Assembly (NCBI RefSeq): GCF_024752305.1
Contig: NZ_JANTHX010000003.1
Location: forward strand, 186,001-250,000
Length of the DNA: 64,000 bases
Direction of reading: 5' to 3'
From: Protaetiibacter mangrovi
GTDB lineage: Bacteria; Actinomycetota; Actinomycetes; Actinomycetales; Microbacteriaceae
The position numbers were made by a program, and so were the translations under genes. The notes under the pieces were generated by a model. It was not told where the DNA came from, did not search any database, and saw nothing but the letters and a program-made list of their open reading frames with translations. Positions 14,991-28,821 of the stretch are shown in pieces. Position 1 is the stretch's first letter. Each line of letters starts with the position of its first letter.

Positions 14991-15616
14991 GCCGGCGGCG
15001 GCACCCCGGCGCGCCGTGGGCTGCGGCACTCGGCGACGACCTCGAGCAGCTGTCGCCGGCGCTGCAGGACTACTTCGGCGGCGCCCCGTACGGCGCCCAC
15101 GGCATCGGCGACGGCGTGTTCACCAGCGTCGGCACGCCGCGCCGCTGGCTCTGGCCTCTGCTCGCCGTGCTGGGCCGCTGGAACGTGGTCTGGCCGGTGT
15201 GGGAGGCCGACGTGCCGTTCACGATCGTCAACGTGCCGACCCCGCACGGTCTGATCGGGGTCCGACGGTTCCGCTTCGCGGGAGGTGACCGCACGATGAC
15301 CGACCGCATCATCTGGACCCCGCGCGGGCTCCGCCAGCGCCTCGGCGCGGGGGAGCGTGTGGTGGCGGAGCTGCGCATCGAACCCGAGGAGGGCGGTCTG
15401 CGCATCCGCTCGGGGCGCGTCGGCGTGCGGATGCTGGGGCTGCGATTCTCGCTCCCGGCCGCGTGGGCGCCGCGCATCGAGGTGCACGAGCGCACCCTCG
15501 CCGACGGGCGCCAGCATGTTGCGTTGACCCTCGACCTGCCGATCGTCGGGCGCGCCTACGAGTACGCGGGAGCCTTCTCCTACCGCATCGAGCCGGCCGC
15601 GCCGGAGGTCGCGTGA
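14987..15616 (+). CDS. DUF4166 domain protein
   Basis: A 209-residue protein of unknown function. FGGAPYGAHGIGDGVFTSVG and the later DRIIWTPRGLRQRLG region match the DUF4166 family, which is often fused to or encoded next to NAD-dependent epimerase/DUF1731 proteins, as here. The GTG start overlaps the DUF885 stop by 4 nt and its own stop overlaps the next GTG by 4 nt. It is predicted soluble; the hydrophobic patch RRWLWPLLAVLGRWNVVW is too short and basic-flanked to call a membrane helix with confidence. Confidence 0.8.
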   Translation: MSRRRHPGAPWAAALGDDLEQLSPALQDYFGGAPYGAHGIGDGVFTSVGTPRRWLWPLLAVLGRWNVVWPVWEADVPFTIVNVPTPHGLIGVRRFRFAGGDRTMTDRIIWTPRGLRQRLGAGERVVAELRIEPEEGGLRIRSGRVGVRMLGLRFSLPAAWAPRIEVHERTLADGRQHVALTLDLPIVGRAYEYAGAFSYRIEPAAPEVA

Positions 15617-16587
15617 GCGACTCGACGCCCGTGGTCGTCGCCGGCGCGTCCGGCTTCATGGGGCGATACCTCACCGACCGCTGGCGTGGATCCGGACGCG
15701 AGGTGCGCACCATCGGGCGGGGGGAGGCGGACGCGCACTGGGACGACGCCGACGGCCTGCGCGAGGCGATCGACGGTGCCGGTCTGCTGCTGAACCTCGC
15801 GGGTCGCAGCGTGAACTGCCGCTACGGGCCCGGCGAACGTGCCGAGATCCTGGATTCCCGGGTGTCGACGACGCGTGCGCTGGGCGCGGCGGTCGCCTCC
15901 GCGGCCCGACCTCCCGCGGTCTGGATCAACTCCTCGACCGCGACGATCTACCGCCACGCCGACGATCGACCCCAGACCGAGACCGACGGCGAGCTCGGCG
16001 TGGGATTCTCGGTGTCGGTCGCGCGCGCCTGGGAGGATGCGTTCTTCGGTGCCGATGCGCCCGACACACGCCGGGTCGCCATCCGGACGGCGATCGTCCT
16101 GGGCGACGGCAGCGCGCTCGTGCCGCTGCTGAGGTTGGCGCGCGCAGGACTCGGCGGGCCCCAGTGGGACACCCCGTGGTTCTCGACCCGCGCCCGCCGG
16201 GAGGCGGGAACGCAGCACCGCTTCGCATCCCGGTGGGGCCGCCAGATGTTCAGCTGGATCCACCTCGACGACGTCGCCGGCGCAATCGACTTCATCGAGT
16301 CGCATCCCGAGCTGGCCGGGGTCGTGAACCTCGCCGCGCCGCGACCGGTGACCAACACGGAGCTCATGCGCACCGTCCGGGCTGCCCTCGGCGTGCCCGT
16401 CGGTCTTCCCGCGCCCCGACCGGTGCTGGAGGTGGGCGCGTGGATGATCCGCACCGAGACCGAGCTGCTCCTGAAGAGCAGATGGGTGCTGCCCGCGCGC
16501 CTGCTCGACGCCGGCTACGGGTTCCGCCATCCGGACCTGGGGCCCGCGATCCGCGACATCGTCGCAGAACGCAGGGGAGTGCGGTAG
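15613..16587 (+). CDS. NAD-dependent epimerase of the TIGR01777/DUF1731 family
   Basis: A 324-residue extended short-chain dehydrogenase/epimerase. The nucleotide-binding motif GASGFMG is at about residues 9-15, followed by LLNLAGRSVNCRYG, a hallmark of the YfcH/TIGR01777 group, INSSTATIYRHA near the active site, and a C-terminal DUF1731 region (VNLAAPRPVTNTELMR, then VLPARLLDAGYGFRHP). Substrate unknown; plant and bacterial relatives have been linked to plastid/cell-division phenotypes. The GTG start overlaps the upstream stop. Its TAG stop forms the first bases of the TAGTCT -10 element of rpsA. Confidence 0.87.
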   Translation: MSDSTPVVVAGASGFMGRYLTDRWRGSGREVRTIGRGEADAHWDDADGLREAIDGAGLLLNLAGRSVNCRYGPGERAEILDSRVSTTRALGAAVASAARPPAVWINSSTATIYRHADDRPQTETDGELGVGFSVSVARAWEDAFFGADAPDTRRVAIRTAIVLGDGSALVPLLRLARAGLGGPQWDTPWFSTRARREAGTQHRFASRWGRQMFSWIHLDDVAGAIDFIESHPELAGVVNLAAPRPVTNTELMRTVRAALGVPVGLPAPRPVLEVGAWMIRTETELLLKSRWVLPARLLDAGYGFRHPDLGPAIRDIVAERRGVR

Positions 16588-16590
16588 TCT
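16585..16590 (+). promoter_or_regulatory. -10 element (TAGTCT) of rpsA
   Basis: TAGTCT begins on the stop codon of the preceding gene. The start of rpsA is about 100 nt downstream, so this gene has a long leader, unlike many neighbours. Confidence 0.45.
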
Positions 16591-16595
16591 GGAGA

Positions 16596-16609
16596 GTCAC
16601 GTTCGTGAC
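16596..16609 (+). promoter_or_regulatory. Hairpin in the rpsA 5' leader
   Basis: GTCAC-GTTC-GTGAC can form a small stem-loop near the predicted transcript start. In other bacteria rpsA is autoregulated through leader structures. A regulatory role here is speculation. Confidence 0.25.
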
Positions 16610-16692
16610 ATCCCTATCCGCATGCCCGCGGAGCACCCCAGCAACATCGCTTCTCGGGCCCGAACCATGTCCCCATCCGGAGCACCCACTAC

Positions 16693-18153
16693 ATGACTAC
16701 CGCAACGACCGCCTCGGCTACCAAGCAGGTCGCCATCAACGACATCGGATCTGCTGAAGACTTCCTGGCCGCGGTCGAACTGACCCTCAAGTTCTTCAAC
16801 GACGGAGACCTCATCGAAGGCACCGTCGTCAAGATCGACCGCGACGAGGTCCTCCTCGACGTCGGCTACAAGACCGAGGGTGTCATCCCCTCGCGCGAGC
16901 TCTCCATCAAGCACGACGTGGATCCGACCGAGGTCGTCTCGGTCGGCGACAGCGTCGAGGCGCTCGTCCTCCAGAAGGAGGACAAGGAGGGTCGCCTCAT
17001 CCTGTCCAAGAAGCGCGCCCAGTACGAGCGCGCCTGGGGCGACGTCGAGAAGATCAAGGACTCGGACGGCGTCGTCACCGGTTCGGTCATCGAGGTCGTC
17101 AAGGGCGGCCTGATCGTCGACATCGGCCTCCGCGGCTTCCTGCCGGCCTCGCTCATCGAGCTGCGCCGCGTCCGCGACCTCACGCCGTACCTCGGCCAGG
17201 AGATCGAAGCGAAGATCCTCGAGCTCGACAAGAACCGCAACAACGTGGTGCTCAGCCGCCGCGCGCTGCTCGAGCAGACCCAGTCGGAGTCGCGTTCGAC
17301 CTTCCTCAACAACCTCCAGAAGGGCCAGGTCCGCAAGGGCGTCGTGTCCTCGATCGTCAACTTCGGCGCGTTCGTCGACCTCGGCGGCGTGGACGGCCTC
17401 GTGCACGTCTCGGAGCTCTCGTGGAAGCACATCGAGCACGCGTCCGAGGTCGTCGAGGTGGGCCAGGAGGTCACCGTCGAGATCCTCGAGGTCGACCTCG
17501 ACCGCGAGCGCGTGTCGCTCTCGCTCAAGGCGACCCAGGAGGACCCGTGGCAGGTCTTCGCCCGCACCCACGCGATCGGCCAGATCGCTCCGGGCAAGGT
17601 CACCAAGCTCGTGCCGTTCGGCGCGTTCGTCCGCGTGGCCGACGGCATCGAGGGCCTCGTGCACATCTCGGAGCTCTCGGGCAAGCACGTCGAGCTCGCG
17701 GAGCAGGTCGTGTCGGTCGGCGACGAGGTGTTCGTCAAGGTCATCGACATCGACCTCGAGCGTCGCCGCATCTCGCTGAGCCTCAAGCAGGCCAACGAGG
17801 GCATCGACCCGCACAACACCGAGTTCGACTCGGGCCTCGCCGCGCTGTACGGCATGGTCACCGAGTACGACGAGCAGGGCAACTACAAGTACCCGGAGGG
17901 CTTCGACCCGACCTCGGGCGAGTGGCTCGAGGGCTTCGAGGCCCAGCGCGACGCGTGGGAGGCCGAGTACGCGGCCGCCCAGGCTCGCTGGGAGGCTCAC
18001 AAGAAGCAGATCGTCGCGGCCGAGGAGACCGAGGCCGAGCTCGACTCGCGCCCCTCGGGCAACTCGTTCTCGTCGGACAGCTCGTCGGTCGGCACCCTCG
18101 CCGACGACGAGTCGCTCGCCGCCCTGCGCGAGAAGCTCAGCAGCAACTCCTGA
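16693..18153 (+). CDS. rpsA: 30S ribosomal protein S1
   Basis: A 486-residue protein that binds mRNA on the small subunit. Four S1 RNA-binding repeats are visible, at about residues 38-105 ([18 protein letters not shown]), 122-190 ([19 protein letters not shown]), 208-277 ([20 protein letters not shown]) and 293-363 ([20 protein letters not shown]). An acidic, Ser-rich tail follows. This four-repeat form is the actinobacterial S1 type, shorter than the six-repeat proteobacterial one. It has its own promoter and leader, with a strong terminator after the gene. Confidence 0.97.
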   Translation: MTTATTASATKQVAINDIGSAEDFLAAVELTLKFFNDGDLIEGTVVKIDRDEVLLDVGYKTEGVIPSRELSIKHDVDPTEVVSVGDSVEALVLQKEDKEGRLILSKKRAQYERAWGDVEKIKDSDGVVTGSVIEVVKGGLIVDIGLRGFLPASLIELRRVRDLTPYLGQEIEAKILELDKNRNNVVLSRRALLEQTQSESRSTFLNNLQKGQVRKGVVSSIVNFGAFVDLGGVDGLVHVSELSWKHIEHASEVVEVGQEVTVEILEVDLDRERVSLSLKATQEDPWQVFARTHAIGQIAPGKVTKLVPFGAFVRVADGIEGLVHISELSGKHVELAEQVVSVGDEVFVKVIDIDLERRRISLSLKQANEGIDPHNTEFDSGLAALYGMVTEYDEQGNYKYPEGFDPTSGEWLEGFEAQRDAWEAEYAAAQARWEAHKKQIVAAEETEAELDSRPSGNSFSSDSSSVGTLADDESLAALREKLSSNS

Positions 18154-18170
18154 GCCTCGGGCTCAGCATC

Positions 18171-18204
18171 GGATGGCCGGTCTCCCTTCGGGGGCCGGCC
18201 ATCC
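18171..18204. terminator. Terminator between rpsA and the DUF4126 gene
   Basis: A perfect 10-bp stem, GGATGGCCGG / CCGGCCATCC, with a 14-nt loop lies 17 nt after the rpsA stop and just downstream of the convergent DUF4126 gene. It probably works in both directions. Confidence 0.8.
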
Positions 18205-18210
18205 GCCGTC

Positions 18211-18807
18211 TCAGGCCGCGGCCGCGCGCTCGCGCCGCCGCCGGCGGATCGAGCGGACGAGCAGCACGAAGCCGAGCACGAGCAGCGCCAGTCCGATGAG
18301 CACGAGAACCGGCGCGACGAGCGCGAACACCACGAGCAGGAGGCTCGCACCGTCCTCCGCCGTGCTCAGCACCGGAGCGGCGACGCCGGCGGTGCCGAGG
18401 TTGGCCACCGGCCGCACGGCCGTCTTCGCGAGGTGCACGACGAGCGCCAGGACGATGCCGATGATCACCGGGATCCAGGCGCCGGACGAGAAGAAGGTCT
18501 CGGGGTCGTCGACGGCGACCGTCGAGGTGCCGATCCCGCCCGCGAACACGATGCCGCCGGACGCCGGACGCACGACGGTCTGGATCCAGTCGTTGACGCT
18601 GTCGACCGCCGGCACCTTGTCGGCCACGATCTCGACGACGAGGAGCACGGCGAGGATGAGCAGCACCCACTCGTTCTCGAGCCAGGTCCAGCCGCCCGGC
18701 AGCTGGATCCAGTCGAACCGCCCCGCGATCCCCATCACGATGAGCGGGATGTAGGCGTTCAGGCCGGCGGCCGCGGCCAGGCCCGCGCCGGTGAGCAGCT
18801 CCAGCAT
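18211..18807 (-). CDS. DUF4126 integral membrane protein
   Basis: A 198-residue protein with about four to five hydrophobic segments: near 5-25 (LLTGAGLAAAAGLNAYIPLI), 48-62 (LLILAVLLVVEIVAD), 112-127 ([15 protein letters not shown]) and 155-190 (LLLVVFALVAPVLVLIGLAL). An Arg/Lys-rich tail, RSIRRRRRERA, is probably cytoplasmic. The opening AGLNAYIPLIVMG and KVPAVDSVNDWIQT match DUF4126. Function unknown. The ATG is preceded by TACCAT plus 6 nt on its strand, so it is leaderless and diverges from the GNAT gene, which has its own leaderless promoter. Confidence 0.85.
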   Translation of the reverse strand: MLELLTGAGLAAAAGLNAYIPLIVMGIAGRFDWIQLPGGWTWLENEWVLLILAVLLVVEIVADKVPAVDSVNDWIQTVVRPASGGIVFAGGIGTSTVAVDDPETFFSSGAWIPVIIGIVLALVVHLAKTAVRPVANLGTAGVAAPVLSTAEDGASLLLVVFALVAPVLVLIGLALLVLGFVLLVRSIRRRRRERAAAA

Positions 18808-18813
18808 GCCGCC

Positions 18814-18819
18814 ATGGTA
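18814..18819 (-). promoter_or_regulatory. Leaderless -10 element (TACCAT) of the DUF4126 gene
   Basis: TACCAT on the minus strand, then 6 nt, then the ATG. It lies 8 bp from the plus-strand TAGGCT that serves the divergent GNAT gene. Confidence 0.45.
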
Positions 18820-18826
18820 CGGCTCC

Positions 18827-18832
18827 TAGGCT
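18827..18832 (+). promoter_or_regulatory. Leaderless -10 element (TAGGCT) of the GNAT gene
   Basis: TAGGCT, then GTCGGC, then the ATG at 18839. Confidence 0.55.
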
Positions 18833-18838
18833 GTCGGC

Positions 18839-19624
18839 ATGGCGCCCCTTCCGGACCGAGACGAGCTGCTCGCGCTCTTCGATGCCGACGAGCGCGCCCT
18901 CGAACCCCGGGTCGCCGAGGGCCGTCCCTATGAATTCGACGGTCCGCTCATGCGGATCGAGTTCCGCGCCGCCGGGCTCGTGCGCGCCCCGGCAGACCTG
19001 GGCGTCGACGGTCCGCCGCTGGAGGCGCTGATCCGCCGCCAGGTCGAGCATTTCGCGGCGAGGGGTCTGCCGCTGGAGTGGAAGACCTACGCGGGGGACC
19101 GCCCCGACAGCCTCGTGCCGCTGCTGCTCGCCTCGGGCTTCGAACCGGGTCCGATCGAGGCGATCATGGTCGCCGCGTCCGCCGAGCTCGCCGCCGCGGC
19201 CCCGCCGCCCGGCGTCACCGTCCGCGACGCGGATGCCGACGAGTTCGCCGCGATCGCCGGACTGCTGGGCGAGGTCTGGAGCACCGACCACGGGTGGGTG
19301 GCCGCCGAGCTCGCGACCCTGCGGGAGACCCACGGCGACGGGCTGCGGGTGCTCGTCGCGGAGAGCGGAGGCGAGCTCGTGTCGGCGGCCTGGACGACGA
19401 TGCGACCGGGGGAGCGGTTCGCCGGCCTCTGGGGCGGATCGACCCGCCCCGACCACCGACGTCGCGGCATCTACCGCGCGCTCGTCGCGGCGCGGGCGTC
19501 GGTCGCCCACGCTCAGGGCGTGCCGTTCCTGCGGGTCGACGCATCCGAGATGAGCCGACCCGTGCTGGAGGCGCTGGGGTTCATCCAGCTCACGACGACG
19601 ACGCCGTACGTCTGGTCGCCCTGA
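18839..19624 (+). CDS. GNAT family N-acetyltransferase
   Basis: A 261-residue protein whose C-terminal half (about 125-258) is a GNAT fold. It has VLVAESGGELVSAAW, the acetyl-CoA-binding motif A in RPDHRRRGIYRALVA (near 205) and LEALGFIQLTTTTPYV at the end. The N-terminal half (about 1-120) shows no clear acetyl-CoA motif and may be a degenerate second GNAT lobe. Acceptor substrate unknown. It lies between rpsA/DUF4126 and coaE with a 30-bp gap to coaE. Confidence 0.85.
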   Translation: MAPLPDRDELLALFDADERALEPRVAEGRPYEFDGPLMRIEFRAAGLVRAPADLGVDGPPLEALIRRQVEHFAARGLPLEWKTYAGDRPDSLVPLLLASGFEPGPIEAIMVAASAELAAAAPPPGVTVRDADADEFAAIAGLLGEVWSTDHGWVAAELATLRETHGDGLRVLVAESGGELVSAAWTTMRPGERFAGLWGGSTRPDHRRRGIYRALVAARASVAHAQGVPFLRVDASEMSRPVLEALGFIQLTTTTPYVWSP

Positions 19625-19654
19625 TCGTCGGTCCGCGCGTGCCACGATGGTGGC

Positions 19655-20272
19655 ATGCTCGTCGCGCTCACGGGAGGCATCGCCTCCGGCAAGTCGACCG
19701 TCGCACGCCGGCTGGCGGAGCTCGGTGCGGTCGTGGTCGACGCCGACCGGATCGCGCGGGAGGTCGTCGAACCCGGCACCCCGGCGCTCGCCCGCATCGC
19801 CGAGCGCTTCGGTCCCGCGGTGGTCGGGACGGACGGCGGTCTCGACCGCGCCGCGCTCGGGGCGATCGTCTTCGGTGACGAGGCGGCACGCCGCGACCTC
19901 AACGCGATCACGCATCCCGCCGTCGGGGAGCGCTCGCGCGCCCTGTTCGCCGCAGCCCGCGCCGCCGACCCGCGTGCGGTGGTCGTCTACGACGTCCCCC
20001 TGCTCGTGGACGAGCGCGGTGAGGGTCGTGCCGACGAGTTCGACCGGGTGATCGTGGTCGCCGCCGACGAGGAGACCCGGGTGCGCCGACTCGTCGAGCT
20101 GCGCGGGATGGACGAAGCCGAGGCACGTCGCCGCATCGCCTCGCAGGCGCCGGAGTCGGCGCGCCTCGCGATCGCGGACGACGTCGTCGACGCGAACGGC
20201 TCCCTCGGCGACACGCTCGCCCAGGTGGATGAGCTGTGGGCGACCCTGCGGCGTGTCGGGGGTGCTGCCTAG
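19655..20272 (+). CDS. coaE: Dephospho-CoA kinase
   Basis: A 205-residue enzyme for the last step of CoA synthesis, phosphorylating the 3'-hydroxyl of dephospho-CoA. The P-loop GGIASGKST is at residues 7-15, followed by VVDADRIAREVVEPG, DVPLLVDE and the LID region IVVAADEETRVRRL. It lacks the C-terminal GrpB-like extension found in M. tuberculosis CoaE, so it is the short form. There is no ribosome site; CACGAT plus 6 nt precedes the ATG, a weak variant of the leaderless pattern. Its TAG stop is the start of the uvrB TAGGCT element. Confidence 0.95.
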   Translation: MLVALTGGIASGKSTVARRLAELGAVVVDADRIAREVVEPGTPALARIAERFGPAVVGTDGGLDRAALGAIVFGDEAARRDLNAITHPAVGERSRALFAAARAADPRAVVVYDVPLLVDERGEGRADEFDRVIVVAADEETRVRRLVELRGMDEAEARRRIASQAPESARLAIADDVVDANGSLGDTLAQVDELWATLRRVGGAA

Positions 20273-20275
20273 GCT
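20270..20275 (+). promoter_or_regulatory. Leaderless -10 element (TAGGCT) of uvrB, overlapping the coaE stop
   Basis: The first three bases are the coaE stop codon. GGAGCC then separates it from the uvrB ATG. GGAG could also serve weak ribosome binding. Confidence 0.55.
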
Positions 20276-20281
20276 GGAGCC

Positions 20282-22360
<2,079 letters not shown>

Positions 22361-22383
22361 ACCGCCACCGCCGCGCGGCACGA

Positions 22384-22389
22384 TAGCCT
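22384..22389 (+). promoter_or_regulatory. -10-like element (TAGCCT) ahead of the double-methyltransferase gene
   Basis: TAGCCT lies 32 nt upstream of the ATG at 22422, which has its own GGGAGG site. This gene is therefore leadered, unlike uvrB and uvrA. Confidence 0.35.
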
Positions 22390-22421
22390 AGCGATCGGGT
22401 CCGGGAGCGACGGGAGGCGGG

Positions 22422-24842
22422 ATGACCACGCTCCGCTGGATGTCGCGCGTCGCCGACAGCCGCTGCCGCGCATGCGGATTCGGCGGCGAGGGCACCCGGG
22501 TGCTCGATTTCGACACCCCGCTCGGTGCGGCGTCGGCGACACGCTGTGCTCGGTGCGGCTCGGTCATGCTGCTCGACGAGATCCTCGGGTCGTCGCCCGA
22601 CGACGCGACGGTCGACGACTACGTGCTCACGGGAGCGGGGATCGGAACCATCGCCGCACTGGTCGACGAGCTGCCGGGCGGTCCGGGCACCCGCATGCTC
22701 GACGTCGGATGCGGGTACGGCTTCGCGGGCGATTTCGCCCGGTGGCGCCACGGGTGGGACGTGACGGGCGTCGAGCCGTCCTACGCCGGCGTCCGCGGTG
22801 CGCGCGACCTCGCGCTCGACATCCGCGACGAGCCGCTCTCCAGCGCGACGGAGGTCGGCGACCCGTTCGACGTGATCCTCTCGAGCGAGGTGCTCGAGCA
22901 CGTCACCGACCCCCTCGGATTCCTGCGCGAGATCGCGGCCCGACTCGCCGAGGGCGGGCTGCTCGTGATGACGACCCCGGACGCCGCGCTCATCGCACCG
23001 GACGCGGATCCCGACGACGTCGTCTCGGCGTTGAGCCCCGGATACCACGTGTTCCTGGCGAGTCGCGACGGGCTCGAGGCCCTGCTGACGGCGGCCGGTT
23101 TCACCGAGTGGCGGATCACCCGCACCCGGGTCTCCCACGAGATCGTGGCTCGGATGGGCCCCGGTCCGCTTCCCCGACTCCACCTCGACGCCTCCCCGGC
23201 GACGCTGGTCGACTACCTGCGGGAGCGCGCCGACGAGGTGCCGGCGCCCGTGCTGCGTTCGGGGCTCCTCTCGCGGGCGACCCGCGAGCTGGTCGCCCGC
23301 GGGCGGTTCGACGAGGCGCGGGAGATCCGTCCGGCGCTGCGCGCGGCACTGCTCGCGTCGGCGTCGGTCGACATCGACGGCGACGGTCCTGTGACGTGGC
23401 CGGATGGGCTCGCCGGATGCGCATTCGCCCTCGGGATGGCCGAGCTCCTCGACGGCGACCCCTCGACGGCCGTCGTCCGCTTCGATCAGGCGCTCGACGC
23501 CGTCTCCCGGCGGCGCTCCATCTACCCGGTGCTGGATCTGGACACGATCGACATCGACGCACAGGCTCGCTACCACCGCCTGCTGGCGCTCGCGCGCGCG
23601 GACCCGGCGACGGTCGCAGCGCAGGTGCCCGGCCTCCGGGCGCACGCCGGGGCGGGCGTCGAGGGTGAGCTGCGTCACGCGATGTGGACGGCACGGATCT
23701 TCGTGGAACTCACCGCCCGGGGCGAGCTCGACGCCGCGCGCCCCCTTCTCGCCGACGTCGACCAGGCGCTCGAACTCCTGTCGACCGCGCCCTCTCCCGA
23801 CGCCCAGCTCGCCCGCAGCGATGCGCGGCTGTGCCGTGCGTCGTTCGAGGTGCCACCGGTGGCCGTCCCGATCAGTCATCACGTCGACGTCTTCTGGAGC
23901 GACACCGACTCGACCTTCGTGTCGGGGTGGTTTCACCACGACGGGGATCCGGGCGAGGACGCGACGGTGCACCACCGCGGCGCGCGGGTGCCGCTCACCC
24001 GCGTCGCGCGTCCCGATCTGGAGCTGTTCTGGCCCGACGCCCAATCGGTCGCGGGGAGCGGATTCGACGTGATGCTCGAAGGGCCCGCCCCCGCGGAGCT
24101 GACGGTGGAGTGGCGCGGGGCCGACGGCACCATGACCGCGATCCTCCCGCTGCCGCCGGAGCGCCGGCCCGCGGTCGACCTCTCCTCGGAGGACTGGACG
24201 GAGCTCGCCGGACGCATCGCGGCGGCGCCGCCCGGGCCCGTGCTCCTCCTCGGCGCCCGCAGAAGCCATCCCGAGCTGCCGCCCACGATCGCCGAGCTCG
24301 TGGGGGACCGCGAGGTCGTGGGCGTCGACATCCACCCCGGCCTGGGCGTCGACCTCGTCGCGGACGTGCACCGGCTCAGCGCGGTCGTCGACCCCGGTAC
24401 CTTCCCGATCGTGCTCTCGGGCAGCCTCCTGGAGCACGTGGAGGCGCCGTGGCTCGTCGCGCACGAGATCGCGCGCATCCTCCCTCCCGACGGCCTGGCG
24501 GTGCATGCGGCGCCCTGGGTGTGGCCGTCCCATGCGGAGCCGAACGATTTCTGGCGCTTCTCCCGTGCCGGCCTCGGATCGCTCTTCTCGCCGGCGCTGG
24601 GGTTCGACGTGGTGCGCACCGGGGGCGCGCACCCCGCGCTCGTCGTCCCCGTCGGGGAGTGGAGGGCCGAGCAGCCGCGGATGCAGACCGTCTCGTCGCC
24701 CACCATGACCTGGATCTGCGCCGTCCGCAGCACGCGTCCCGTCGCCGAGGTGTCGTGGCCGTACGACGCGGAGGCCGGTCGGCTGCGCGCGCAGGGGTAC
24801 CCGGTCGACGGGATCGCCCCGGACGACCGGAGCGGCCGATGA
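22422..24842 (+). CDS. Large protein with zinc ribbon and two methyltransferase-like domains
   Basis: An 806-residue protein that I do not recognise as a named family. An N-terminal treble-clef/ribbon has Cys15, Cys18, Cys42 and Cys45. A class I methyltransferase follows at about 65-245, with [13 protein letters not shown] and [16 protein letters not shown] helical region, possibly TPR-like, spans about 255-460, and a beta-rich segment about 485-590 ([18 protein letters not shown]). A second methyltransferase-like domain (about 605-770) has lost the glycine motif ([12 protein letters not shown]) but keeps [17 protein letters not shown] and [15 protein letters not shown]. It overlaps the GT2 gene by 4 nt (ATGA). 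Surface-glycan modification is inferred from that partner. GGGAGGCGGG precedes the ATG. Confidence 0.8.
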   Translation: MTTLRWMSRVADSRCRACGFGGEGTRVLDFDTPLGAASATRCARCGSVMLLDEILGSSPDDATVDDYVLTGAGIGTIAALVDELPGGPGTRMLDVGCGYGFAGDFARWRHGWDVTGVEPSYAGVRGARDLALDIRDEPLSSATEVGDPFDVILSSEVLEHVTDPLGFLREIAARLAEGGLLVMTTPDAALIAPDADPDDVVSALSPGYHVFLASRDGLEALLTAAGFTEWRITRTRVSHEIVARMGPGPLPRLHLDASPATLVDYLRERADEVPAPVLRSGLLSRATRELVARGRFDEAREIRPALRAALLASASVDIDGDGPVTWPDGLAGCAFALGMAELLDGDPSTAVVRFDQALDAVSRRRSIYPVLDLDTIDIDAQARYHRLLALARADPATVAAQVPGLRAHAGAGVEGELRHAMWTARIFVELTARGELDAARPLLADVDQALELLSTAPSPDAQLARSDARLCRASFEVPPVAVPISHHVDVFWSDTDSTFVSGWFHHDGDPGEDATVHHRGARVPLTRVARPDLELFWPDAQSVAGSGFDVMLEGPAPAELTVEWRGADGTMTAILPLPPERRPAVDLSSEDWTELAGRIAAAPPGPVLLLGARRSHPELPPTIAELVGDREVVGVDIHPGLGVDLVADVHRLSAVVDPGTFPIVLSGSLLEHVEAPWLVAHEIARILPPDGLAVHAAPWVWPSHAEPNDFWRFSRAGLGSLFSPALGFDVVRTGGAHPALVVPVGEWRAEQPRMQTVSSPTMTWICAVRSTRPVAEVSWPYDAEAGRLRAQGYPVDGIAPDDRSGR

Positions 24843-25852
24843 ACCCCGGCCTCGCCTCCGTGAGCGTCGTCGTCCCCGTCTACGAGGGCACGCGCCATCT
24901 CCCGGAGGCGCTCGGCTCCGTCCTCGCGCAGACCGTCCCGCCGCTCGAGGTGATCGTCGTCGACGACGGCTCCACCGACGGGTCCGCGTCGCTCGTCGAG
25001 GCGTTCGCGGCCGATCATCCGCAGCTGGCGGTGCGGCTCATCCGTCAGGAGAACCGGGGCCAGTCCGCCAGCCGCAACCGCGCGGCAGCCGAGGCCGGCG
25101 GAGAGCTCATCGCCTTCCTCGATCAGGACGACCGGTGGTACCCCGACCACCTCGAGCGGCTCGCCGCCGCCTTCGCCAAGCCCGACGTCGGCCTGGCGTT
25201 CTCCGACTTCGACGAGATCGACGGCGACGGCCACCTCGTCGTGCGGCGCTTCCTCCGCTCCGCGGGCATCGCGCATCCGCGATCGTCGATCGTCGACTGG
25301 ATCGCGAGCGACACGATGATCCTGCCCTCGGCCGCGATGGTGCGCGCGAGCGCCTTCCACGGCGTGGGCGGATTCTCGGAGGATCTCGTCGGCTACGAGG
25401 ACGACGAGCTGTGGATCCGCATCTTCCGCGCCGGGTGGCGGAGCCGGTACGTCGACCGGCCGCTGGGGGTGTTCCGGATCCACGCCGGCAGCTCGTCGAC
25501 GCGATCCTCGTTCCGACGCAGCCGCGTGATCTTCTTCCGACGGGTGAGCGCGATGCTGCCGGATTCGGTCGAACTGCGTCGGTACTACACCTCCGACGTG
25601 CTCCTGCCGCGTCTGGTGACCGCGACGCTCGCCGACTACCGGGGCGCCATCCGGGCGGGAAGCGACGCCGACGCGCTCGAAGCGGCCCGCACCGCAGCCG
25701 CGCTCCTCGACGGATCCCGTTCGCCCCTGCTGAGTCGTCGCCAGCTCCGGCTGCTCCACCATCCGCGCCTCGTCCGCTGGGGTTCGCGCTGGTCCGGGCT
25801 GCTGCCGCGGGGCGTGCGCCACCGGCTCAACCCCACGCGCATGCATCGCTGA
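24839..25852 (+). CDS. Family 2 glycosyltransferase
   Basis: A 337-residue GT-A glycosyltransferase. [19 protein letters not shown] opens the fold, [11 protein letters not shown] binds the nucleotide, [13 protein letters not shown] follows, and [13 protein letters not shown] holds the metal-binding acidic cluster near residue 97. [15 protein letters not shown] near 185 is the acceptor-side ED motif. The C-terminus is basic and lacks a clear membrane helix. Sugar and acceptor unknown. Start ATG at 24839 overlaps the upstream stop. It ends 49 bp before uvrA. Together with 22422-24842 it is an accessory pair in the uvr region. Confidence 0.88.
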   Translation: MNPGLASVSVVVPVYEGTRHLPEALGSVLAQTVPPLEVIVVDDGSTDGSASLVEAFAADHPQLAVRLIRQENRGQSASRNRAAAEAGGELIAFLDQDDRWYPDHLERLAAAFAKPDVGLAFSDFDEIDGDGHLVVRRFLRSAGIAHPRSSIVDWIASDTMILPSAAMVRASAFHGVGGFSEDLVGYEDDELWIRIFRAGWRSRYVDRPLGVFRIHAGSSSTRSSFRRSRVIFFRRVSAMLPDSVELRRYYTSDVLLPRLVTATLADYRGAIRAGSDADALEAARTAAALLDGSRSPLLSRRQLRLLHHPRLVRWGSRWSGLLPRGVRHRLNPTRMHR

Positions 25853-25888
25853 GGTTCGACCCCGCCAGCCGATGTCGGACCGCGCCCG

Positions 25889-25894
25889 TAGAAT
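25889..25894 (+). promoter_or_regulatory. Leaderless -10 element (TAGAAT) of uvrA
   Basis: TAGAAT, 7 nt, then GTG at 25902. This argues against the in-frame ATG at 25872, which lies upstream of the element. Confidence 0.6.
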
Positions 25895-25901
25895 CGGTTC
25901 A

Positions 25902-28820
<2,919 letters not shown>

Positions 28821-28821
28821 C

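Noticed and set aside
25872-25901. Alternative uvrA start at ATG 25872
   Set aside because: It lies upstream of the TAGAAT element that would promote uvrA, and the resulting ten extra residues are not typical of UvrA.
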